A stretch of DNA of 64,000 nucleotides from Nocardioides daedukensis. GTDB lineage: Bacteria > Actinomycetota > Actinomycetes > Propionibacteriales > Nocardioidaceae. This document shows positions 55,551 to 64,000 of this stretch, piece after piece (position 1 is the first letter of the stretch; every line of letters starts with the position of its first letter). The translations under genes were made by a program, and so were the position numbers. The stretch covers positions 558,001 through 622,000 of the forward strand of contig NZ_JACCAA010000001.1 in NCBI RefSeq assembly GCF_013408415.1, read 5' to 3'. The notes beneath the pieces were generated by a model. It saw only the letters and a program-made list of their open reading frames with translations. It was not told the DNA's origin and made no database searches.

Positions 55551-56558
55551 GTGTACGTCGCGTGGAGGGACGCGGTTCATGCCCGCGGCAGGTTCCTGCT
55601 GATGGTGGGGGTGGTGCTGATGATCTCGGTGCTGGTGGGGCTGCTCAGCGGGCTGACAAAGGGGCTGGGTGAACAGAGCACCTCGGCGATCACCGGCCTG
55701 CGGACCGAGCGGCTGGTCTTCTCGGGAGGCACCCCGGACTTCGCCTCCTCACGAGTGCCGGCATCGGCGGGCATCGAAGGAGAACCGATCGGTCTGGCCA
55801 CGACCCGCGCGACGGCCGACGAGAAGACCACCCCGGTCACCGCCATGGGTGTCCGACCCGGTTCCTCGGCCGCGCCGGACGCGGCACGGGTCGCTCCCGG
55901 CCGAATTGTGCTCACCGCACCGCTGGCCGACGAGCTGGGCCTGGCCGAAGGCGACTCGGTCGGGTTGGGAACGGAGTCCTACGTAGTGGCCGACATACGT
56001 GGCGAGGCGTCCTACTCGCACACGCCGGTCGTCTGGCTGGCGCTGGACGACTGGACTGCCCTCACCGGTGCCGACGCGCCGACCGTGGTGGCCACCAGCG
56101 ACGTCGCCGACGTGCCCGAGGGCTACACCAGTGTCGCGTTGGGTGACTCGCTGCGGGCGATCGGCGCCTATTCCTCCGAGAACGGTTCATTGCAGTTGAT
56201 CCGTGCCTTCCTGCTGGCCATCTCTGCCCTCGTCGTCGGTGCGTTCTTCACGGTCTGGACCATGCAGCGCGCCGGCGACATCGCGGTGCTCAAGGCGTTG
56301 GGCGCCTCGACGAGCTTCCTGCTTCGCGATGCGCTGGGACAGGCAGCCCTGCTCCTGCTCGGAGGGGTGGGCCTGGGAGCCCTGCTCGTCCTCGCGCTCG
56401 GGACGGTCGTCGGCAGGGACGTCCCGTTCGTGTTGGACGCCGTGACCCTCGGCGGGCCGCTCCTGCTGCTGGCCCTGTTGGGCATGTGCGGCGCGGCCCT
56501 GGCCGTACGCCGGGTGTCCACCGTGGATCCGCTCACTGCCCTGGGCAGTGCCCGATGA
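55551..56558 (+). CDS. FtsX/MacB-like ABC permease
   Basis: This 335-residue permease has one N-terminal helix, an extracytoplasmic domain (about 40-220), and three C-terminal helices (FLLAISALVVGAFFTVWTMQRAGDIAVLKALGAS is the typical FtsX core). GTG 55551 has AGGAGG about 7 nt upstream. It is divergent from the two-component system and overlaps the ATPase by 4 nt. Peptide or lipid export in envelope stress is likely by family. Confidence 0.9.
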   Translation: MYVAWRDAVHARGRFLLMVGVVLMISVLVGLLSGLTKGLGEQSTSAITGLRTERLVFSGGTPDFASSRVPASAGIEGEPIGLATTRATADEKTTPVTAMGVRPGSSAAPDAARVAPGRIVLTAPLADELGLAEGDSVGLGTESYVVADIRGEASYSHTPVVWLALDDWTALTGADAPTVVATSDVADVPEGYTSVALGDSLRAIGAYSSENGSLQLIRAFLLAISALVVGAFFTVWTMQRAGDIAVLKALGASTSFLLRDALGQAALLLLGGVGLGALLVLALGTVVGRDVPFVLDAVTLGGPLLLLALLGMCGAALAVRRVSTVDPLTALGSAR

Positions 56559-57280
56559 CGGCGCCCGAGATGCGTGCGCTCGAGCTGCGGGGCGTGACCC
56601 TCACCTATCCCGACGGGGCCGGGCGACTGACCGCGCTCGATGATGTCTCGATGACGGTGGCCCGGGGTGAGCTCGTGGCCGTCGTGGGTCCTTCGGGATC
56701 CGGCAAGTCGTCACTGCTGGCGGTTGCAGCCACGCTGATCCGCCCCGACACGGGCCGCGTGCGGATTGACGGTCACGAGGTGACCGGGCTGTCGCGTGCT
56801 GGGACCTCCGTCGTACGCCGCGCACGGATCGGCCTGATCTTCCAACAGCCGAACCTGATCGAGTCGCTCACCGCCCTGGAGCAGCTGACGGTGACCGCGT
56901 CCCTGTCCGGTCGCCCGCGCGTATCGGCCACGCCTGAAGCGCTGGAGCTGCTCGACGCGGTCGGTCTCTCGTCGGTGGCCGGCCGACGTCCCGGGCAGCT
57001 CTCGGGTGGGCAGCGCCAGCGGGTGAACATCGCCCGCGCACTGATCGGCGGTCCTTCCCTGCTGCTCGTCGACGAGCCCACTTCGGCGCTGGACCACGAG
57101 CGAGGCCACGTCGTGATGGACCTGATCAGGTCCATCACCCGCGAGCGTGGGGTGGGGACCGTGCTGGTCACCCACGACACGGGCCACCTGCGACCCGACG
57201 ACCAGGTCGTGGAGTGCCTCGACGGACGGCTCAGGCCTCGGCGCGCTCCGGCACCCGACCCAGTGCACGGGTCAGCGTGA
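56555..57280 (+). CDS. ABC transporter ATPase (LolD/MacB type)
   Basis: This 241-residue ATPase has Walker A (VVGPSGSGKSSLLAV), Q-loop (GLIFQQPNLIESLT), signature LSGGQRQRVNIARAL, Walker B (LLLVDEPTSALD) and the switch His (LVTHDTGHL). It pairs with the FtsX-like permease (ATGA overlap). The last 50 bp overlap the end of the convergent PPOX gene. Confidence 0.93.
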   Translation: MTAPEMRALELRGVTLTYPDGAGRLTALDDVSMTVARGELVAVVGPSGSGKSSLLAVAATLIRPDTGRVRIDGHEVTGLSRAGTSVVRRARIGLIFQQPNLIESLTALEQLTVTASLSGRPRVSATPEALELLDAVGLSSVAGRRPGQLSGGQRQRVNIARALIGGPSLLLVDEPTSALDHERGHVVMDLIRSITRERGVGTVLVTHDTGHLRPDDQVVECLDGRLRPRRAPAPDPVHGSA

Positions 57281-57659
57281 TCCGCAGGGCCACCCGGGTC
57301 GGGTTCTCTCGCGGCTGGCGGTAGCGCGACGCATAGAGCGCCTCGGCACGACGTACCGATACCGGATCGGTGAGGATCTCAGCGGTGCCCTCCAACGAGG
57401 CCCAGTAGGGCCCGTCCAGCTGGCACACCGCCACCTGGACCCGCTCGCCGGCCCGCACGTTGCGGGCCTTCACGGAGTGGTCCATGGTCACTCCCCAGGC
57501 TTGTCGCGCCTCTGCATCCAGGACGATGCCCATCGGGGTCACGTGCAGGGAGCCGTCGGGGCGAGGAGTCGTCACCGTGCACAGGTGCCGCGCTGCCCAG
57601 AAGGACAGGAAGTCGGGATCGGACAGCAGGTGGAGGCTCATGGGAACAGTCTCCGTCAT
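57231..57659 (-). CDS. PPOX-class flavin/F420-dependent protein
   Basis: This 142-residue split-barrel protein resembles pyridoxamine 5'-phosphate-oxidase-like enzymes that bind FMN or F420 (FWAARHLCTVTTPRPDGSLHVTPMGIVLDAEARQAW; VQVAVCQLDGPYWASLEGTAEILTDP). The substrate is unknown. ATG 57659 or ATG 57641 could start it. Its last 50 bp overlap the ABC ATPase gene tail to tail. Confidence 0.83.
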   Translation of the reverse strand: MTETVPMSLHLLSDPDFLSFWAARHLCTVTTPRPDGSLHVTPMGIVLDAEARQAWGVTMDHSVKARNVRAGERVQVAVCQLDGPYWASLEGTAEILTDPVSVRRAEALYASRYRQPRENPTRVALRITLTRALGRVPERAEA

Positions 57660-57767
57660 CAACCCTGACACCTCGGTGTGACCAGGAGAACATTCGCGCC
57701 CTGTTTGCACCGGGACACAGCTGGGAAAGAATGTGCGCAACCCAACCAACCGCGAGAGGAGCCTGCC

Positions 57768-57869
57768 ATGTTCATGTGTGCAGCCATCTGCGGCGGCGTT
57801 GCCCTCGTCTATGGCATTGCGGCCCTGGTCCCCGAAGGGGAGCCGGTCAAGGTCAAGATCGAGGACTGA
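57768..57869 (+). CDS. 33-residue membrane microprotein
   Basis: The open frame MFMCAAICGGVALVYGIAAL...KVKIED encodes one hydrophobic helix, with two Cys (residues 4 and 8), followed by a short charged tail. A near-ideal ribosome site (GAGAGGAG, 6 nt before ATG) and a strong terminator 22 nt after the stop make it a self-contained unit. I do not recognise a family. A longer frame to 57678 is unlikely because the ribosome site lies inside it. Confidence 0.65.
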   Translation: MFMCAAICGGVALVYGIAALVPEGEPVKVKIED

Positions 57870-57891
57870 ACCGCTCGCCGGTCAACGAGTG

Positions 57892-57920
57892 GACGGGGCC
57901 CCGCTGGTCGGGGCCCCGTC
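57892..57920. terminator. terminator after the microprotein gene
   Basis: GACGGGGCCCC (57892-57902) and GGGGCCCCGTC (57910-57920) form a perfect 11-bp stem with a 7-nt loop. It could also serve the M23 gene coming from the other side (ends 57984). Confidence 0.8.
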
Positions 57921-57983
57921 GCACGTCCACGGGGTTCGGCCACTGAGTACGCCCGGCCTGCGTTCAGCCCGACTGAGCGCGAC

Positions 57984-58571
57984 CTAGGGCTGCACGCCAT
58001 GCTCGGCCAGCGCGAGTGCCGGGTCTTGCGGGTCCTCGGGGCCCAGGCGCACCTCGAGGTGCAGGTGCGGTCCAGTCACGTTTCCGGTGGACCCGACCGT
58101 CCCGATCACGCTGCCGGCCTCGACCTCCTGGCCGGGGGCGACGTGGGTCTCGCTCTGGTGGGCATACCAGAACTGCGTGCCGTCCGGGCCCGTCACGACG
58201 GTCATCGTGCCGTAGGCGCCGGCCGGTCCGGACTCGGTCACCACGCCGCCAGTGACGGCACGGATCGGTGTCTCGGCAGGTGCGGCGAAGTCCAGTCCGG
58301 TGTGCGTGCTGGACCACAACTCGCTGGAGGCGCCGAAGCGCCCGGTCAGGTGATAGCCCTCGACCGGCAGGACCCACTCCGGCTCGGGGGCGGGCTCGGG
58401 CTTGGCCTCGATCCTCATCACCGGCGCGAGCCGCTTGCGCTCGGCCAGCTCACTGCCGGATCCGTCCGCGTGAGCGGCACCCGGACTCGCAGCCAGGACA
58501 CCTGCTGCCAGTGGCAGGAGAACGATCGGGCGCGCGATGGCGCGCCACTTGGAATGAAGTGAAGTCATCAT
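57984..58571 (-). CDS. secreted M23 (LytM) metallopeptidase
   Basis: This 195-residue exported protein has a signal peptide (about 1-36, cleavage near AAHA-DG) and a LytM domain. Zinc motifs HTGLDFAAP (HxxxD) and HLHLEVR (HxH) are intact, so it should hydrolyse peptidoglycan cross-links or act on wall peptides. ATG 58571 or the next ATG 58568 starts it. A structured leader lies upstream. Confidence 0.93.
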   Translation of the reverse strand: MMTSLHSKWRAIARPIVLLPLAAGVLAASPGAAHADGSGSELAERKRLAPVMRIEAKPEPAPEPEWVLPVEGYHLTGRFGASSELWSSTHTGLDFAAPAETPIRAVTGGVVTESGPAGAYGTMTVVTGPDGTQFWYAHQSETHVAPGQEVEAGSVIGTVGSTGNVTGPHLHLEVRLGPEDPQDPALALAEHGVQP

Positions 58572-58872
58572 GATGGATTCGCAGCTCACACGCCCCGCGC
58601 AGATCGGCGCGGTAGGCACTGCCCGGTGAGCCTCGGGAGGTCGAGGGAATGGCTCCGACCGGGACGGGCAGTGTCGGCGTCCACCGATCGGGGTTGAGCG
58701 AGCGGCCGCCAGCGAGGGGCGACCGAACCAGTGCGCCATCCGGGATCCCTGCCACGCAAATCAGGACAGACCAGGACATGACGCACGTCACCACTGAGAG
58801 CCGCGGGCACGCTCAGCGGGGCCGCAGAACGCGACTGGAATCACAGCCCTCCGGCGCCGCTAGGCTGAGCGG
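58572..58872. other. structured intergenic region upstream of the M23 gene
   Basis: No gene is supported in these 301 bases. A long inverted repeat, CACTGCCCG (58617-58625) / CGGGCAGTG (58665-58673), encloses a nested GAGCC/GGCTC stem, and CCGCGC/GCGCGG flanks a second small hairpin (about 58595-58612). On the M23 strand this gives a folded leader of about 80 nt ahead of the start. TAGGCT for the divergent gene is at 58861-58866. Confidence 0.6.
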
Positions 58873-59676
58873 GTGAGTGACCCCCTGCGCATCGGCTTCG
58901 TGCCCGGCGTCAACCCCGACAAGTGGGCGAAGGTATGGCGCCGGCGCCTGCCCGACTCTCCTCTCGACATGGTTCCGGTCGGCGAGACGGAGGACCCACG
59001 CTCGCTGCTCGATGACGGTGGCGTCGACATGTGCTTCGTGCGCCTGCCGATCGAGCGCGAGGGTGTCCACCTGATCCCGTTGTGGGAGGAGATGCCCGTG
59101 GTCGTCCTGGCCAAGGAGCATCCGGCCGCGGACTGGGACGAGATCCCCCTCGAGGACCTGCTCGCAGAACAGCTCGTCGCGGGTAACGTTCCCGACTGGG
59201 AGCAGATCCGCACCGCCACTCCCCTGCCATTTCCGCCGATGACGACCAAGGACGCGATCGAGGTGGTCGCGTCGGGAACGGGGATGGCGATCCTGCCGAT
59301 GGCCGTGGCGCGCCTGCACAACCGCAAGGACGTCGTGCACCGCCCCGTCCTGGGCCTCCCGACGACACGCATCGGGTTGGCCTGGCTGATCGCCAACGAG
59401 GACCCTCGCGTCGAGACCTTCATCGGGATCGTGCGCGGTCGGCGAGAGACCAGTTCGCGAGAGAACCCGCCGGTGGCCGCCCCGAAGAAGCAGGGGAAGA
59501 AGGGTGCCGAGGCGACGAAGCAGTCCGGATCCAAGCAGTCCGGGTCCAAGAAGCCCGGCCAGGGCTCCGCAAGGGGCACGTCCGGCAAGCGACCGCAGCG
59601 GGCCGGGAAGCCGGCACGCCGTGGCGCCCCGAAGCCCGGCAGCGGGCGCGGCGGTTCCTCTCGACGCGGTCGTTGA
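58873..59676 (+). CDS. LysR-type effector domain without HTH, basic tail
   Basis: This 267-residue protein matches the substrate-binding domain of LysR regulators (LRIGFVPGVNPDKWAKVW; VGETEDPRSLLDDGGVDMCFVRLPIEREGVHLIPLWEEMPVVVLAKEHP) but has no N-terminal HTH. Residues from about 200 are a Lys/Arg/Gly/Ser-rich tail with SGSKQSGSKK-type repeats. It may bind a small ligand and nucleic acid through the tail. GTG 58873 with TAGGCT 6 nt upstream (58861-58866) excludes a missing upstream HTH. Confidence 0.83.
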   Translation: MSDPLRIGFVPGVNPDKWAKVWRRRLPDSPLDMVPVGETEDPRSLLDDGGVDMCFVRLPIEREGVHLIPLWEEMPVVVLAKEHPAADWDEIPLEDLLAEQLVAGNVPDWEQIRTATPLPFPPMTTKDAIEVVASGTGMAILPMAVARLHNRKDVVHRPVLGLPTTRIGLAWLIANEDPRVETFIGIVRGRRETSSRENPPVAAPKKQGKKGAEATKQSGSKQSGSKKPGQGSARGTSGKRPQRAGKPARRGAPKPGSGRGGSSRRGR

Positions 59677-59703
59677 GCAGTCCGGACCGGTGCTCAGCGG
59701 GGC

Positions 59704-60264
59704 TCAGGTAGAGCCCGGGCCCAAGTTTTCGATGACCCAGTCGCCGAGCACCTTGGCGCTGGCGTCGACCTGCTCCGGCCAGCTCATCGCACTCTCGTCG
59801 GCATTGTCGGAGACGTGCTTGACCATCCGGATCGGCACCCCGAACGACTGCGCCGCCCACGCGACGGCGTAGCCCTCCATGTCGACCAGATGCGCCTGCT
59901 GCGCAAGGCGTGCTCGGTCAGTCGGATCGGTGACGAACAGGTCGCCGCTGGCCAGCACGGTCTCGCCAGGACCGACCTGCAGTCGCTCGCGCGGGTCATA
60001 GCCGAGTGCGCGAATGGCGTCCGCGTTCAGGTCGTGGTTGAGCACCTCGCCGACCTCGAAGAGGCCCTCGAGGCCGTCGCGCAGTGCCCCGGCGGTGCCG
60101 AGGTTGACCACGGTGAGGTCGGCCAGGTCGTCGCGTCCGGCGAGTGCCCGGGCCGTGGTCACCGCTGCCGGGGTCTTGCCGATCCCGGTGAGCACCACCT
60201 CGAAGCCGTCAGGGACGTACGCCGTCTCGGCCTTCGCTGCGGCCACGATCAGGTAGGAGGTCAC
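59704..60264 (-). CDS. MTA/SAH nucleosidase-like protein
   Basis: This 186-residue nucleoside phosphorylase/hydrolase-fold protein has VNLGTAGAL and LVDMEGYAVAWAAQSFGVP, the purine and ribose-binding signature of MtnN-type nucleosidases, and SDNADESA. It may split methylthioadenosine or S-adenosylhomocysteine. It is shorter than E. coli MtnN (about 232). GTG 60264 has TAGCCT 6 nt upstream (60271-60276, complementary). Confidence 0.85.
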   Translation of the reverse strand: MTSYLIVAAAKAETAYVPDGFEVVLTGIGKTPAAVTTARALAGRDDLADLTVVNLGTAGALRDGLEGLFEVGEVLNHDLNADAIRALGYDPRERLQVGPGETVLASGDLFVTDPTDRARLAQQAHLVDMEGYAVAWAAQSFGVPIRMVKHVSDNADESAMSWPEQVDASAKVLGDWVIENLGPGST

Positions 60265-60303
60265 CCGGGAAGGCTAGAGCACTGGACTGGTCACCCGAAT
60301 GGG

Positions 60304-62396
<2,093 letters not shown>

Positions 62397-62399
62397 TGC

Positions 62400-62699
62400 T
62401 CAGTCCGAGCCGAGGGTCAGGACGGTGACGCCGCCGTCGGCATAGTTGGGTACGTCGGCCCCCACTGCACGCCCCGCGTCCGAACGCATCGCGTCCCCGT
62501 AGGCGGCTGCGTCGTCGAAGTCGCAGGTGAAGATCGCGAAGTAGGGCGACCCACCCTGCACGTCATGGACGTCATAGCTGACCCGGATGTTGCTCACGCC
62601 GGGGAGCGCGCGAGCGAGCGGCAGGTGCACCTCTTCGTAGTGACGTCGGAAGGCTGCAGGGTCCTTGGGGTGGCCGTAGAGGACCATCATCGTGAGCAT
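62400..62699 (-). CDS. EthD-family small protein
   Basis: This 99-residue ferredoxin-like alpha/beta-barrel protein resembles EthD (MVLYGHPKDPAAFRRHYEEVHLPLARALPG). EthD proteins act in ether degradation or as small heme-like-degrading monooxygenase relatives; the role here is unknown. ATG 62699 is chosen; TAGTGT lies 7 nt upstream (62707-62712, complementary). It starts a small operon with the membrane protein. Confidence 0.85.
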   Translation of the reverse strand: MLTMMVLYGHPKDPAAFRRHYEEVHLPLARALPGVSNIRVSYDVHDVQGGSPYFAIFTCDFDDAAAYGDAMRSDAGRAVGADVPNYADGGVTVLTLGSD

Positions 62700-62788
62700 G
62701 GCGCCCACACTACTGAGATCGGATACTCAGTCGAGGTCAGGTAGTTGCACGGATCCGCCCCGGCGTGGATCAGGGAAGTCTTGTGGTC

Positions 62789-63091
62789 ATGACGAACATG
62801 ACGAGCAAGAACACCAACGCCTTCTTCATCCAGGCCGCCATCTCCTTCGGGATCGTCCTGCTGACCATGGTCCTGGCGGTCTGCTACCTGCCGGTCGACC
62901 CGTGGGTGCGGGCCTTCCTGGCGCTCGGGACCCTGTTCCTGACGACCTCGTCGTTCACGTTGGCCAAGTGCGTGCGCGACAACCAGGAGAACGCCGCAGT
63001 CACTGCGCGGATCGACCAGGCCCGGGTCGACAAGATCCTGGCCGAGCACGACCCCTTCAACCAGTACAACTACAACCAGCAGGCCTCCTGA
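62789..63091 (+). CDS. YiaA/YiaB-family inner-membrane protein
   Basis: This 100-residue protein has two membrane helices (FFIQAAISFGIVLLTMVLAVCYLP; WVRAFLALGTLFLTTSSFTLAKCVRDNQE), matching the YiaAB domain, then a polar tail ending NQYNYNQQAS. The function is unknown. ATG 62789; no strong ribosome site is visible. It is convergent with the acyl-CoA dehydrogenase gene. Confidence 0.88.
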   Translation: MTNMTSKNTNAFFIQAAISFGIVLLTMVLAVCYLPVDPWVRAFLALGTLFLTTSSFTLAKCVRDNQENAAVTARIDQARVDKILAEHDPFNQYNYNQQAS

Positions 63092-63130
63092 GCCTCGCTG
63101 CACCAGCGCGGGGCACCAGCCCGGAACGGC

Positions 63131-63167
63131 AGCGACCCCCGGTCACCAGTGGTGGCCGGGGGTCGCT
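63131..63167. terminator. bidirectional terminator hairpin
   Basis: The perfect 12-bp stem AGCGACCCCCGG / CCGGGGGTCGCT has a further inner CACC/GGTG pairing. It lies between the convergent YiaA/YiaB and acyl-CoA dehydrogenase genes. Confidence 0.8.
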
Positions 63168-63186
63168 GTCGATTCGGATCAGTGGA

Positions 63187-64000
63187 TCACTTGAGTTCAG
63201 CGCTGGAGAGGCCGAGGATGCGGCGGGCCACGATCAGCTGCTGGATCTGCTGGGTGCCCTCGAAGATGTCGAGGATCTTGGAGTCGCGCGACCATTTCTC
63301 GAGCAGCTCGGTCTCGCTGTAGCCGAGGCCGGAGGCCAGCTCGACGCAACCCAGGGTGATGTCCGAGCCCACCCGGCCGGCCTTCGCCTTGGCCATCGAG
63401 GCCTCGAGCGAGTTGGGCTTGCGGTTGTCCGCCATCCACGCCGCCTGCATGGTGAGCAGGGTGGCGCCCTCGAGGTCGGCCTCCATCTGCAGGAACCGGG
63501 CGGCAGCTGCCGACTGGGTGATCGCCGGGCGGTCGTAGTCGATCTCGACACCGGCGTCCTCGAGCAACGACCGGGTCAGGTCGAGGGAGGCCCGGGCGCA
63601 GCCGATGGCCATCGCGGCGACCAGCGGGCGGGTGTTGTCGAAGGTCGCCATCGCACCGGCGAAGCCCTGCTTCACGTCCACCTCGGGCGAGCCGAGGAGG
63701 TTCTCCGCCGGAACGCGGCAGTCGGTGAAGGTGATCACCGCGGTGTCGGAGGCGCGGATGCCGAGCTTGTGCTCGAGCCGCTCCACCTTCATCCCGGGGG
63801 TACCCTTCTCGACCACGAACGACTTGATCGCCGCGCGGCCCAGGGCCTTGTCCAAGGTGGCCCAGACGACCACGCTGTCGGCGCGCTCGCCCGAGGTCAC
63901 GAAGATCTTCTCGCCGTTGATCACGTAGTGGTCACCGTCGAGCTTGGCCGTGGTGGAGACCTGTGCGGAGTCGGACCCGAAGGCGGGCTCGGTGATCGCC
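63187..64000 (-). CDS. acyl-CoA dehydrogenase (partial)
   Basis: This is a flavoenzyme that makes the alpha-beta double bond of acyl-CoAs. The window holds the C-terminal about 270 residues; the N-terminal part lies beyond the right edge. Visible features are AITEPAFGSDSAQVSTTAKLDGDHYVINGEKIFVTSG (FAD/substrate region) and the C-terminal helical domain, with the LDIFEGTQQIQQLIVARRIL block. The catalytic Glu is expected in the YEGT-like position (here FEGT); its placement cannot be fully checked on a fragment. Confidence 0.9.
   Translation of the reverse strand, partial: AITEPAFGSDSAQVSTTAKLDGDHYVINGEKIFVTSGERADSVVVWATLDKALGRAAIKSFVVEKGTPGMKVERLEHKLGIRASDTAVITFTDCRVPAENLLGSPEVDVKQGFAGAMATFDNTRPLVAAMAIGCARASLDLTRSLLEDAGVEIDYDRPAITQSAAAARFLQMEADLEGATLLTMQAAWMADNRKPNSLEASMAKAKAGRVGSDITLGCVELASGLGYSETELLEKWSRDSKILDIFEGTQQIQQLIVARRILGLSSAELK

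Noticed and set aside
58572..58872. c-di-AMP (ydaO) riboswitch before the M23 gene
   Set aside because: The region folds, but the conserved GAACC/GGGUGAAUC-type cores were not found by eye; left as an unclassified leader.

Overview
The window is a high-GC actinobacterial chromosome segment, most like Nocardioides or a relative. Supporting this are a complete Pup-proteasome locus, a mycothiol ligase (mshC), rbpA, Lnt with polyprenol-phosphate-mannose synthase, many GTG starts, and many 4-bp ATGA/GTGA operon overlaps. It is gene-dense with no insertion sequence, prophage, CRISPR array or rRNA. The only RNA gene seen is a tRNA-Leu(GAG).

Layout. 0-6 kb: zinc-ribbon protein, glycerophosphodiester phosphodiesterase with an MFS permease, rbpA behind a SigR-type promoter, then fxsA, ppm and lnt (envelope lipids and lipoproteins). 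6.5-12.4 kb: a lysine aminomutase island (kal-kamE-kamD-kdd, divergent kamA, and an Lrp/AsnC regulator), resembling the lysine-fermentation route but lacking kce. 12.4-18.8 kb: exonuclease, DUF3054 protein, helY helicase, lipid kinase, tatC and tatA. 18.8-29.3 kb: pafC, pafB, FKBP lipoprotein, pafA, prcA, prcB, pup, dop, a methyltransferase, and the proteasomal ATPase arc. 29.3-32.5 kb: trmI, a site-2 protease and a RecB-like nuclease.

32.5-38.2 kb: a full oligopeptide/dipeptide ABC importer. 38.4-43.8 kb: HAD phosphatase, orphan lipoprotein and metH. 43.9-52.8 kb: PAC2 protein, a regularly spaced repeat array, mshC, a three-gene unit of unknown role (kinase-like SCO1664 family, DUF3090, histidine phosphatase), corA, uppP, aldo/keto reductase, DUF5703 and an M20 peptidase. 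52.9-64 kb: tRNA-Leu, ferritin, a NarL-type two-component system divergent from an ABC exporter, PPOX protein, a 33-residue microprotein, M23 peptidase, a LysR-type effector domain without an HTH, nucleosidase, guaB1, small proteins, and an acyl-CoA dehydrogenase cut by the right edge.

The main cross-window patterns are these. (1) More than twenty genes have a TANNNT box 6-8 nt before the start codon, implying leaderless transcripts. (2) Two convergent intergenic gaps carry structured repeat clusters; one holds five 21-bp units on an exact 31-bp lattice that is symmetric about its centre. (3) The SCO1664/DUF3090/phosphatase unit looks like an uncharacterised kinase-phosphatase module beside mycothiol synthesis.
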